Assembly: GCA_016720595.1 (NCBI GenBank)
Contig: JADKKI010000005.1
Location: 1-64,000 of the forward strand
Direction: 5' to 3'
DNA length: 64,000 bases
From: Myxococcales bacterium
GTDB lineage: Bacteria; Myxococcota_A; Polyangia; Haliangiales; Haliangiaceae
The notes under the pieces are model-generated. The model searched no databases and was not told the origin of the DNA. It saw only the letters and a list, made by a program, of their open reading frames with translations. This document shows, piece by piece, positions 1 to 8,084 of the stretch. The translations under genes were made by a program, and so were the position numbers. Every line of letters begins with the position of its first letter. Position 1 is the first letter of the stretch.

Positions 1-126
1 GCCTGCGACGTCTGCGACGTCTGCGAGCACTCCGGTCCCCGGGTCCGGCGTAGTCCACGCTGGCTTCGTTCAACTCTTCGACTGTCAATGACCGGCTCCC
101 CGTTCGCGCCGAGAGTGATCGTTCCT

Positions 127-144
127 CAGTCCCCGCCGGGACTG
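127..144. terminator. Small perfect hairpin downstream of the HNH gene
   Basis: CAGTCCC and GGGACTG form a perfect 7-bp stem with a CGCC loop, 9 bases past the stop of the minus-strand HNH gene. No T-tract follows on the minus strand, so a Rho-independent terminator is only a weak reading. It may instead be an mRNA-end hairpin. Confidence 0.3.
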
Positions 145-152
145 ATCCTCGT

Positions 153-1235
153 TCAGTCTCCGACGGAATCGAGGGGGAGCTCGAACACCAGATGGTCTGG
201 CGCCGTGCCGCGGATCGCGATCACGCCTTCGTGAAGCAAGACGTGGTGGCCGTCGCACAACGATGTGAGTTGCCACAGCTCGTGACGGCCGCCTTCGGAC
301 CGCGGCTTGATGTGATGGACTTCCAAGAACCTGGTCGATCGACACCCTGGCACCGAGCACGCGTGCTTGTCGCGGACCAGCACCTTGCGGCGGGTCGCCT
401 CGGGGATCGACTTCTGCAGCTTGCGCCCAGGCTCCTCCCGCTCGAGATCGCCGATGTCCTCCGCGTCGCACCGCACCCGCTCGAGCTCCTGCGCGGACAC
501 GGCGATCTCCATCCCGGCGCCCACGCGGTGCGCTTGCTTGCACACCCGGCACGTCGTCGTCGCGAGCTGGTGCCGCGGCTTGCTCGGCGAGCTCTGCGAT
601 GCCGGCTCGAGCATCGCGGCGGCCAGCGCCCGCACCAGCTCGTCATCCGTACAGGTCGCGCCCTTCGCATCCGACGCGGCAGTGCACGCCTGCTTGAACA
701 GCATCATCGTCTCCTCGGACAGGTTCTCCAGCACGATCCGGTGCCTGACCTTGTTCGGGTCCACCGGGTCACTCGGGAGATCGCCCTTGGCCTTGCCCCG
801 CACCAGCTGCTGAACACCGGTCGAGGTCTGGCCCTCCGCCGCATCGAGCCACGCGCTCTCGGTGCTCCTCGTCGCCACGCGTGTCAGCTCTCGAACGCTC
901 GTCCACGGCAGGTCGCCCGCGCGGAACTGCACCGCGATCTGCGGCAGCTCGAGCAGCTCGTGCGCCACGCGCATGCGCTCGGTGGCCACGTGGTGCGTGC
1001 GATGCAGCACTGCCTCGATGTACGCATAGATCGTGGGGAACCCCATCCGCCGGTAGAGCTTGGTCTCTTCGGCCTCGAGCAGCAGATCCACCTCGCGCGC
1101 CTCGAGGCAAACGAGCTGCTTGCCGACGGACGTGATCTCCTCGTGCAGCGCGATCCAGTCCCGTTCGCGGCACGTAGCCGCGTAGGCGTCTGAGAGCTGC
1201 GATTGAAACGCTTCCGTTGCGGCGCTGTCGAACAC
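153..1235 (-). CDS. HNH endonuclease domain protein
   Basis: A 360-residue protein with a C-terminal HNH nuclease fold. The motif run includes a CSVPGC zinc pair, LEVHHIKPRSEGG with the paired histidines, and LCDGHHVLLHEG at the end. The N-terminal two thirds is helical and charged, like the long helical region in front of HNH domains in the DUF222/REP13E12-type families of actinobacteria and myxobacteria. I chose a GTG start at 1235 because GGAGGAGG lies five bases upstream. A longer reading from an ATG at 1379 would add an arginine-rich, unlikely N-terminus. It has no partner gene: the next gene on the same strand starts 680 bases upstream. These lone HNH proteins are often multicopy. The DNA target and role are unknown; nuclease activity is inferred from the motif. 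Confidence 0.85.
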   Translation of the reverse strand: MFDSAATEAFQSQLSDAYAATCRERDWIALHEEITSVGKQLVCLEAREVDLLLEAEETKLYRRMGFPTIYAYIEAVLHRTHHVATERMRVAHELLELPQIAVQFRAGDLPWTSVRELTRVATRSTESAWLDAAEGQTSTGVQQLVRGKAKGDLPSDPVDPNKVRHRIVLENLSEETMMLFKQACTAASDAKGATCTDDELVRALAAAMLEPASQSSPSKPRHQLATTTCRVCKQAHRVGAGMEIAVSAQELERVRCDAEDIGDLEREEPGRKLQKSIPEATRRKVLVRDKHACSVPGCRSTRFLEVHHIKPRSEGGRHELWQLTSLCDGHHVLLHEGVIAIRGTAPDHLVFELPLDSVGD

Positions 1236-1240
1236 GAGAG

Positions 1241-1248
1241 CCTCCTCC
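1241..1248 (-). promoter_or_regulatory. Strong ribosome binding site that sets the HNH start
   Basis: GGAGGAGG on the minus strand, five bases before the GTG at 1235. It decides the start against an in-frame ATG 144 bases further upstream. Confidence 0.7.
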
Positions 1249-1379
1249 ACGCGTGGGTGATCACGCGCACGATCAGTTCTACCACCGGGTTTCCGGAGGC
1301 TCTCCGCTTCGCGTGGTGCGCGCCTGAGCCCCTCGACCCGACGTAGATCGATCGCGCCGGCCCACGTCGCGCACAGCAC

Positions 1380-1918
1380 GTTCCAGCGAATCCTCGACGA
1401 AGAAACCGCCCGTCTCGCAGGCTCGCGTCGCGTGCGATCCGCCGAGCCGTCAAGTGGAATCTTCGAAAATCGACACCACTCGAGATCTGACTGTCCGGCG
1501 GCCGGACAACCCGGGGTGGTCGAACGTCGAATCGCGTCGTGAACCTGCGTACTGGCATCGCGCGCGCTCCCCCGCCGCGTTCGGTGCCAATGCCAGCGCC
1601 GCGTTCTACGTCAGATCGATTGGGCGCGGCACCCGGGTGCGCGGGGGCAACGCTCGATTGCGTTCGTCCATCCGTACGCGCCGAATGTCGACAGTCGCAC
1701 CGCGCGCCTGCGTTCGGAGCACCGCGCGCGAGGCCCCATCGTCCGGAGCTTCTCCCGGCGCCGCGCGTTCTATGTCAGGTCGATCGCGCGAGGCACCCGT
1801 GGGGGGGGAGTGCAACGTCCACGACTACGTCAAGCTCGACGACCACGACCACGTCACCTCTCCAAGCCCTGTTCGACCATCTCCTGAATGCTCGATCATT
1901 GCGGGACATCGCACGAGC
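1380..1918. other. Gene-free stretch with an imperfect direct repeat
   Basis: About 540 bases (680 counting from the HNH GTG start) without a convincing gene. Open frames here are arginine- and proline-rich, in a GC-rich composition, and look like shadows. The one visible structure is an imperfect direct repeat (about 1595-1652 and 1756-1817), listed separately. No tRNA-like fold was seen. Confidence 0.5.
1595..1817. repeat. Imperfect direct repeat pair, about 60 bp
   Basis: Copy 1 at about 1595-1652 and copy 2 at about 1756-1817. Both run through GCGTTCTAYGTCAGRTCGAT, then a GCGCGRGGCACCCG-type segment, a G-run and a GCAACG end. Copies differ by scattered substitutions and small indels and are about 160 bp apart. 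Origin unknown; it could be a remnant of a short mobile or regulatory repeat. Confidence 0.5.
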
Positions 1919-3013
1919 TCAGGGCTTCTTGGCGTTCGGCTTCACGCCGCGCAGCTGCGCGACCTTGACCAGGCCATCGAACGTGTCCCGCAGCGCCCAC
2001 GCCTTCTCCTTGTACGAGGTCAGCGTGCTCGCGCGCAGCAGGCCATCGCCGAACGCCTTGCCTACGCCCTTGCACGGCGGATCGCGCTCGAGCTTGCTCG
2101 AGGTGCCCTCGTAGATCCGGAAGCAGGCCTCGATGTCGCCGCGGTTGTAGAGCGGTGCGCCGATGTCGATCGCATCGCTGATCGATTCGACGACGTCGAT
2201 CACCTGCGCATCGCTGCAGCCCGCGAGCAGCTCGACGGGATGGTTCGGCACCGCGCGAGAGATCGCCGGACCTGAGTCACGCGGAGCGTCCTCGGGCGAG
2301 CGCGTGTCCTCGGCGAACTTGTCCATCGCGATCGCGATCGGCTGCGCGACCAGCGCCTTGAGATAGTTGCCGGGGACCGCGAAGTTGATCGCCTGGCCCT
2401 GCGCGACGATCAAGGTGGTGATGCCCACGACCTCGCCGAACTGATTGAACAGCGGGCCACCCGACGAGCCCTGCGAGATCGGCGCGGAGATCTGGAGCAG
2501 CTTGAGGCCGCCCGGGGGGCAGCGATCCTCGGTGGAATCGCACACCGGGCGGACCTGGCTGATCAGGCCGCTCGAGACCGAGTAGTCGAACACGCCGAGC
2601 GGGTTGCCGATCGCGACGATCTGATCGCCCGCCGTCATCTGCTCGGAGTCCCCGAGGCGGACGGTCTGCAGCGGCTTGAGCGGCTTGATGCGGAGGACGG
2701 CGAGATCGCGGCCCGGATCGATGCCGGCGATCTGGAACACCTGGTACGGCGTGCCGTCGTGCAGCTTGATCTTGATGCTCGCCGAGCCGGCGACCACGTG
2801 GAGGTTGGTCGCGATCAGGCCGCTCTTGTCGAGGATGAAGCCGGTGCCGATCTTCTCGCCGTTCTTCTCGTCACCGGCCTCGATGCGGACGATCGCATCG
2901 GTCGATTGCTGCACGATGTCCTTCGCGGTCATCCGCATGCGCGGCCCGTTCGGCTTGGCCGAAGGACCACAGGACGACGCCAGGACCACAAGCAGCAGAG
3001 GCAGGCTGCGCAT
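1919..3013 (-). CDS. Trypsin-like serine protease lipoprotein (HtrA-like catalytic domain)
   Basis: A 364-residue exported lipoprotein. The signal peptide MRSLPLLLVVLASSC ends in a lipobox with Cys15. The protease domain carries the classical triad: His72 in ATNLHVV, Asp103 in GRDLAVL, and Ser184 in QGSSGGPLFN. This is the DegP/HtrA-like trypsin fold (S1C). No PDZ domain follows; the last 130 or so residues are a separate region with paired cysteines that I do not recognise. The start at 3013 is preferred because it gives a clean signal peptide. The membrane-anchored protein gene just upstream on the same strand (41-base gap) may be co-transcribed. Likely role: envelope protein quality control or regulated proteolysis. 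The substrate is unknown. Confidence 0.85.
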   Translation of the reverse strand: MRSLPLLLVVLASSCGPSAKPNGPRMRMTAKDIVQQSTDAIVRIEAGDEKNGEKIGTGFILDKSGLIATNLHVVAGSASIKIKLHDGTPYQVFQIAGIDPGRDLAVLRIKPLKPLQTVRLGDSEQMTAGDQIVAIGNPLGVFDYSVSSGLISQVRPVCDSTEDRCPPGGLKLLQISAPISQGSSGGPLFNQFGEVVGITTLIVAQGQAINFAVPGNYLKALVAQPIAIAMDKFAEDTRSPEDAPRDSGPAISRAVPNHPVELLAGCSDAQVIDVVESISDAIDIGAPLYNRGDIEACFRIYEGTSSKLERDPPCKGVGKAFGDGLLRASTLTSYKEKAWALRDTFDGLVKVAQLRGVKPNAKKP

Positions 3014-3054
3014 CCTCAAAGTGTACCTTGCGCCTCGACGGCGCGCACGGCTCG

Positions 3055-3666
3055 TCAGGGTGTGGGCGAAGGCGTCTGCGAGCTTCCACCAGAACCGTTG
3101 CCGACCGACGAGGTCTCCTTCTCGGTGGTCTTCAGGCGGATCGTCCGCAGCCCGGCCTCTCCGGCGGCCCGGAAGCCCTTCGGGTTGTGGTGCGGGTCGA
3201 TGCCCGACTGCACACCCGCATCGAGGTGCTTCTGATAGAGGCTCATGCGGATCTCCTCCCACGAGGGACACGCGGCGGTCTGGGCGTGGCAGGCGGCGAG
3301 GGCGCGGTTGGCGTAGTCGAGCGCGGGGATCACGTCGATCTTGTCGACGTAGGCGACCGACGCGGCGAGCAGGGCACGCCAGCCCGAGGGCGAGGCCTTC
3401 GCGCGCTCGGCGCCGTGCACGGCGACCTCCACGGCCCAGTCCTTGAACGCGGCCTCGCCGAGGCGGCGCGCGAAGTCACTGGTGGCCCCGCCATCCTCGG
3501 GATGGGCGATGGTCCGGGCCTCGGCGAGCGCGAGCGCGAACTGTGCCGAGTCATCGCCCTTGGCGGCGGCCTGCGCGTACATCTGACGGGCGGGAAGCAC
3601 CACGATGCCGATCACGACGGTGGCGATCGCGAGGTCGACCAGGCCCAGGAAGCGCGGCAGCTGCAT
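3055..3666 (-). CDS. Membrane-anchored helical protein, unknown
   Basis: A 203-residue protein with one N-terminal transmembrane helix (DLAIATVVIGIVVLPA). An alanine-rich helical region follows that resembles tetratricopeptide-type scaffolds, with a Ser/Gly/Thr-rich C-terminal tail. The ATG at 3666 is chosen because it places MQLPRFLGLVDLAIA directly before the membrane helix; a longer start would add arginines. It ends 41 bases before the serine-protease lipoprotein on the same strand, so the two may form an operon. Divergent from the TolQ operon across about 210 bases. No enzymatic motif was seen. Confidence 0.65.
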   Translation of the reverse strand: MQLPRFLGLVDLAIATVVIGIVVLPARQMYAQAAAKGDDSAQFALALAEARTIAHPEDGGATSDFARRLGEAAFKDWAVEVAVHGAERAKASPSGWRALLAASVAYVDKIDVIPALDYANRALAACHAQTAACPSWEEIRMSLYQKHLDAGVQSGIDPHHNPKGFRAAGEAGLRTIRLKTTEKETSSVGNGSGGSSQTPSPTP

Positions 3667-3880
3667 GCGTCCTACGACACTACTAGCCCGCCTCCGGTTC
3701 CCGCCGCATCGCAGCAAACATTCGTCGTAGCATTTCGCCCCGCGACGTCCCGAGATGCCCCGGTGATCTCACCCTTACCTACTTGTGCAACCTGTGTAGT
3801 CTCGCGGGCTTCGGTCGTGGATCGGCCGTTGCACAGTCGGTCCCCACCTGGTCCTGCACCCCATTCGGAGGATGTTCTAG
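3667..3880. promoter_or_regulatory. Divergent promoter region before the TolQ operon
   Basis: A 214-base non-coding gap between two divergent genes, so at least two promoters must lie in or near it. It is less GC-rich than its surroundings. GGAGG precedes the plus-strand ATG at 3881 by about nine bases. I could not assign convincing -35/-10 boxes. Confidence 0.4.
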
Positions 3881-4522
3881 ATGCTGACCGCTATTTCGAC
3901 CGCGTTTCACAAGGGTGGATGGGGCATGTGGCCCATCCTTTTCGTCTCTGTGCTCACGATCGCCACGATCGTCGAGCGCGCGGTCTATCTGTTCCGCGCA
4001 TCGGTCGACAAGGACAAGCTCCTCGCGCTCCTCAAGAGCCAGGTGATGTCCGGCAACGTCCAGGGCGCCATCAAGGTGTGCTCGGGCAACCCGACCCCGA
4101 TGACCCGCATCGTCCAGGCGGGCCTGATGAAGTTCAACAAGAGCGACGACGAGGTCCAGGCCGCCATGGACGAGGCCGCGCTCCGCGAGCTGCCGAAGAT
4201 CAACGCCCGCACGCCCTACCTGGCGATGCTCGCGAACTTCGCCGTTATGTCCGGTCTGCTCGGCACCATCGCCGGCATGATCAAGTCGTTCGGCTCGGTC
4301 GGTAGCGATGAGGGTGGCAACAAGGCCACCGAGCTCGCCAACGGCATCGCCGAGGCGCTCAACTGCACCGCGTTCGGTATCGGCACGTCGCTCGTCGGCC
4401 TGCTCGGGTTCTCGCTCCTCCAGGGCAAGACCACGCATGTCATCGACGACATCAATGAGGTGACCGTGCAGGTCGTCAACCTCGTGACGTCGCACCGCGC
4501 CCAGATGCAGCCCACTGGCTAG
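3881..4522 (+). CDS. MotA/TolQ/ExbB proton channel family protein
   Basis: A 213-residue inner-membrane protein with three hydrophobic segments: an N-terminal helix (about 16-36) and a paired helix region (about 118-190) separated by a cytoplasmic domain. The family block appears as FAVMSGLLGTIAGMIKSF followed by the last helix FGIGTSLVGLLGFSLL. Family members form a pentameric stator that conducts protons and drives a TolR/ExbD dimer. It is the first gene of a tight operon with two TolR/ExbD proteins and a HEAT-like lipoprotein. One TolQ-like plus two TolR-like subunits is the composition of the myxobacterial AglR-AglQ-AglS gliding motor. That match is by composition only; a Tol-Pal or generic Exb role is equally open. 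Confidence 0.92.
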   Translation: MLTAISTAFHKGGWGMWPILFVSVLTIATIVERAVYLFRASVDKDKLLALLKSQVMSGNVQGAIKVCSGNPTPMTRIVQAGLMKFNKSDDEVQAAMDEAALRELPKINARTPYLAMLANFAVMSGLLGTIAGMIKSFGSVGSDEGGNKATELANGIAEALNCTAFGIGTSLVGLLGFSLLQGKTTHVIDDINEVTVQVVNLVTSHRAQMQPTG

Positions 4523-4563
4523 TTCGTTCTTCGCTCGTCAACGTCTAGCGAAGGAGGACCCCC

Positions 4564-5067
4564 ATGGGTGCAGCAGTAGGAGCGGACGAAAAAGGAAGCG
4601 TCAACGTCGAGCTGAACATCATTCCGTTCATCGATCTGATGAGCTGCTTGACAGCCTTCCTTCTCGTCACCGCAGTCTGGGTCAACATTGCCCAGATCAA
4701 TATTCAGCCGAAGGGCAAGACGCGCGACACCTCGAACGTCCAGAAGGACGACGAGACGGTCACGTTGTCGGTGCTCGTGCAGGCCGACCGCATCTGGGTC
4801 GGGCTGTCCCGCGTGAACGAGTTCCAGGAGATCCCGAAGAAGGGTGACGACCAGGACTGGGAGAAGTTCGAGACCACGCTCAAGGAGCACAAGGCCTCGG
4901 CATTCTTCGCGGACCGCTCGGACCTCGAGATCGCGGCAGAAAGCACGACCCAGTCCGCCGTCCTCTACAAGGACGTCATTCACGCGATGGATCTCGCCGT
5001 CAAGGTCGGGTTCATCGACGTCGGTCTCTCTGACCCGGCGGGCCTCGCGGCCCGGCCTTCACTCTAG
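4564..5067 (+). CDS. ExbD/TolR family protein (first of two)
   Basis: A 167-residue protein with a short cytoplasmic N-terminus, one transmembrane helix and a periplasmic domain. The helix opens with NIIPFIDLMSCLTAFLL, which holds the conserved proline and the proton-carrying aspartate of TolR/ExbD. The gene follows the TolQ-like gene by 41 bases, and an AAGGAGGA-type ribosome site lies just before the ATG. The next TolR-like gene starts nine bases after its stop. The periplasmic part is rather polar and diverges from the second TolR. Two different subunits suggest a heterodimeric rotor or plug in one motor. Confidence 0.9.
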   Translation: MGAAVGADEKGSVNVELNIIPFIDLMSCLTAFLLVTAVWVNIAQINIQPKGKTRDTSNVQKDDETVTLSVLVQADRIWVGLSRVNEFQEIPKKGDDQDWEKFETTLKEHKASAFFADRSDLEIAAESTTQSAVLYKDVIHAMDLAVKVGFIDVGLSDPAGLAARPSL

Positions 5068-5076
5068 GAGGCGACG

Positions 5077-5685
5077 ATGCCGGTACATGCAGCAGGACCT
5101 CGTACTTACAAGTCAGTCAAGTTCAAGCACCTCGTCAAGAAGTCGGGTTCGTCGGCAGGTAAGCGAAACAGCAATATTTCGCTGAACCTGGTGCCGTTCG
5201 TCGACATGATGACGATGCTCGTCTGCTTCCTTCTGATGGTGTTCTCGTCGACGGGTCAGTTGCTTCAGGCTCAGAAGGGCCTGGATCTGCCGATCGCGGA
5301 GTCGCGCGAGACGCTCCAGCAGGCTCCCGTCATCATCGTCACGAAGTCCGAGATCACGTATCAAGGACAGCTCGTGGCGACGGTCGAGAGCGCTCTCCGC
5401 GATGACTCTCCGACGTTCAAGATCGATGCGCTGTTCGAGCGCCTCGATGCGGCGTCGAAGAAGATCAAGGAAGACGTCGGCATGGGCAAGCTGCCCAAGG
5501 ACCTGGCGAAGGCGTGCGACGATGCGAAGAACAACATCCGTCCGCAGCCGGGCAAGATTTGCCCCGACGGACTGGCGATCCTTCAGGCCGACGAGTCCAC
5601 CGACGCGCGGCTGATCAACAAGATCGTCAACACGGCTAAGGCAGCGGGCTTTGACAACCTCTTGTTCGCCGTCAAGAACAAGTAG
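5077..5685 (+). CDS. ExbD/TolR family protein (second of two)
   Basis: A 202-residue protein, longer than its neighbour. A basic N-terminus precedes one membrane helix with the family core LNLVPFVDMMTMLVCFLL, containing the conserved proline and aspartate. The periplasmic part has two cysteines near the C-terminus (KACDDAKN and GKICPDG), which may form a disulfide. The gene is nine bases after the first TolR-like gene and 12 bases before the HEAT-like lipoprotein. The operon layout indicates a single membrane complex. Family and topology are clear; its specific process is inferred. Confidence 0.9.
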   Translation: MPVHAAGPRTYKSVKFKHLVKKSGSSAGKRNSNISLNLVPFVDMMTMLVCFLLMVFSSTGQLLQAQKGLDLPIAESRETLQQAPVIIVTKSEITYQGQLVATVESALRDDSPTFKIDALFERLDAASKKIKEDVGMGKLPKDLAKACDDAKNNIRPQPGKICPDGLAILQADESTDARLINKIVNTAKAAGFDNLLFAVKNK

Positions 5686-5697
5686 ATAGGAACGCTC

Positions 5698-7875
5698 ATG
5701 CAGATGCGGTTCGCGCTCGTCTTGCTGGCGGGGCTCGTCGGCCTCGCCGGCTGTCCCGATAATCCTTACAACGCGAAGACGTGGACCAAGAAGCTCGGCG
5801 ACCCTCGCGAAGCAGAGCGAGCGGTCACCGAGCTCGAGCAGCTGGGTGATCCGAGTGCCATCCAGGCGCTCGGTGATGCCTGGTCGGATCAGGGCAAGCC
5901 CGTCCGCCTGCTCCAGGTCATCATCTCGCTCGCGCGCCCGCTGACGCCTGAAGAGGCGAAGGCGAAGTTCGCCACCGACTACGAGAAGGAAGGTCGCAAG
6001 GCGAACTGGGACGCCGCGCTGCCATACCTGACCAAGGCGCTCACCGAGGTCGACGAGGCGAATCCGCGCTCGGTCGACAGCGCGAGCAAGGCCGCCGATG
6101 CGCTCGGCGAGGCGAAGCTCGATGCGGGCCTCGACGCCTTGATCGACATCGCCAGCAAGCCGGTCACCAAGAAGCTGATCCAGGCGCAGGTCGGCGCGAT
6201 CCGCGCGATCGGCAAGTACGACAACGCGAAGGCCAAGGCCGCCGCGGCGCTGACCAAGATCGTCGATCGCGAGCCTCCGGCGCACCCGAAGACCGCGAAG
6301 GACAAGGAGCAGGGCCGCGCCCTCGAGGAGAAGTTCGGCTTGTTCCTCGGCGTCACCGGCGCCTCGATCAACGCGCTCGGCGATCTCCGCGTCGGCAGCG
6401 CCGCGAAGACCCTCGCGCTCTCGATGTACCGCACGCCCGAGCTGTTCGTGCAGATCCGGCGCGCGCTGGTGGCCACGGGCCCCACGGCGAAGGACGAGCT
6501 CCGCAAGATCCTCCGCGGCGAGAGCGCCGAGGTCAATCAGCTGTTCAAGGACAAGCGGCTCGACAAGTACTGCGGCGACAAGGGCGATGCCCCGCCGGAT
6601 CAGTGCCAGCCCGTCTCCGCCAAGGACTTCTACCCGGCCGTCGTGCTCGGTGACTTCTACGATCCTGCCGCGACCCCGGATCTGCTCGCCGCGCTCAAGC
6701 GCCCGGCGCAGGCCGTCTACTTCATGGACGATCAGCCGAGCCCGAACACCCAGTACAACGCGATCTTCGACGCGCTCCGGAAGATCGGCGCCGCCGATGC
6801 TGCGGGCCCGGTCCGCGCGATCTGGATGGGTGGCGCGCCCAAGGGTCCGGCTCCGAAGAAGGGTCAGCCCGCTCCGGCGGCCGCTCCGTCCGAGGATCTC
6901 AACACCAAGATCCTCGCGATCAGCGCGTACCCGTTCCTGACCCGCGATGGCGCGGGCACCGACGAGCTCGCGAAGATCGCCGGCGACAACAAGGCCGACG
7001 ACACGCTCCGCCAGGAAGCGGCCACCGCGTTCGCGCGCCTCTCGAGCGACCCCAAGGACCTGAACGTCCTCGAGGGCCTCGCGCAGAAGTACTTCGATGC
7101 CGCGGCCGCGAAGAAGAAGGAGGCCGAGGGCAAGCCGAAGGCCGACTCCGACGCCGCCGACAAGGTGTTCGAGGCGAAGAAGAAGGAGGTCGACAAGGCC
7201 AAGAGCGATCTCCTCCGGATCACGCACGACAACTCGAAGACCGCCGCCGACATCAAGCAGGCGACCGCCGACACCAAGAAGATCGAGGACGACTTCAAGG
7301 AAGCGAAGAAGGTCCACAAGGCCGCCACCGCTCCGTACAAGAACCTCGACAACGCGGTGAAGGCGTACAAGGGCTACGCCCGCATGTTCCAGACGCACAT
7401 CGCGCGCGTCGAGGTCGGCATCCGCTGCAAGCAGGAGCTGACCTGCCTCGCGGCGACGCTGAAGATGAAGCCGGATGAGGCCGCGAAGAACAACGGCAAG
7501 TACATCAAGGACATCAAGGACTGGACCGACGACGAGAAGAAGGGCCTCGTCGAGGCTGGCGTCGAGCGCGCGATGCTCGACATCGGCAAGCAGGGCGCGA
7601 AGGCGGCCTCGTTGACCGACACGCTGCTCGACGCCGCGAAGAGCGACGTTCGCCTCGTGCGCCAGAGCGTGCTGCTCGCGCTGCCGAAGATCGCGAAGAT
7701 CCCGTGCGCCAACTGCGAGGCCAAGCTCGACGCCGCCATCCGGGCCGGCGAGGGCAAGACCACGCTGGGTGATCTCAACCTCGAGACCACCATGCTGCGG
7801 AACTACTTCTCGTGGGCCGGCGGCAAGACGCCGACCGCCGAGAAGCCGGCCGAAGCGCCTGCGCCGTCCGAGTAG
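5698..7875 (+). CDS. HEAT-repeat-like lipoprotein of the TolQR operon
   Basis: A 725-residue lipoprotein with a signal peptide and lipobox ending at Cys19 (LVGLAGC). The body is a series of short alpha-helical units (for example DPSAIQALGDAW, KLDAGLDALIDIA, DVRLVRQSVLLALPKIA) that look like HEAT/PBS-type repeats. A lysine- and glutamate-rich stretch at about 465-545 has coiled-coil character. CANC near the C-terminus and CKQELTC may form disulfides. It is the last gene of the operon, 12 bases after the second TolR. A periplasmic helical-repeat partner of the motor, or its link to the outer membrane or peptidoglycan, is an inference. A strong terminator follows. Confidence 0.8.
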   Translation: MQMRFALVLLAGLVGLAGCPDNPYNAKTWTKKLGDPREAERAVTELEQLGDPSAIQALGDAWSDQGKPVRLLQVIISLARPLTPEEAKAKFATDYEKEGRKANWDAALPYLTKALTEVDEANPRSVDSASKAADALGEAKLDAGLDALIDIASKPVTKKLIQAQVGAIRAIGKYDNAKAKAAAALTKIVDREPPAHPKTAKDKEQGRALEEKFGLFLGVTGASINALGDLRVGSAAKTLALSMYRTPELFVQIRRALVATGPTAKDELRKILRGESAEVNQLFKDKRLDKYCGDKGDAPPDQCQPVSAKDFYPAVVLGDFYDPAATPDLLAALKRPAQAVYFMDDQPSPNTQYNAIFDALRKIGAADAAGPVRAIWMGGAPKGPAPKKGQPAPAAAPSEDLNTKILAISAYPFLTRDGAGTDELAKIAGDNKADDTLRQEAATAFARLSSDPKDLNVLEGLAQKYFDAAAAKKKEAEGKPKADSDAADKVFEAKKKEVDKAKSDLLRITHDNSKTAADIKQATADTKKIEDDFKEAKKVHKAATAPYKNLDNAVKAYKGYARMFQTHIARVEVGIRCKQELTCLAATLKMKPDEAAKNNGKYIKDIKDWTDDEKKGLVEAGVERAMLDIGKQGAKAASLTDTLLDAAKSDVRLVRQSVLLALPKIAKIPCANCEAKLDAAIRAGEGKTTLGDLNLETTMLRNYFSWAGGKTPTAEKPAEAPAPSE

Positions 7876-7899
7876 CGCCCCCGCGGTTCTCGAAACGAC

Positions 7900-7934
7900 A
7901 ACGCCTCCTCGGCCATGAGCCCAGGAGGCGTTTT
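7900..7934 (+). terminator. Bidirectional terminator between the TolQR operon and tRNA-Pro
   Basis: AACGCCTCCT (7900-7909) pairs with AGGAGGCGTT (7923-7932), a 10-bp stem with a 13-base loop. TTTT (7931-7934) overlaps and follows the stem on the plus strand. On the minus strand the stem is followed by GTCGTTTCG, so it can also end the tRNA transcript. The tail CGTTGTCGTTTCG recurs at the hairpin near 32.1 kb. Confidence 0.8.
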
Positions 7935-7948
7935 CGTGTCCGCTGTCG

Positions 7949-8022
<74 letters not shown>

Positions 8023-8084
8023 ATGCCCGTAGGGCTACCACGGCGGCGGGCCGGTGGCGACACCTTCAGAGGTCGTAGCAACGA

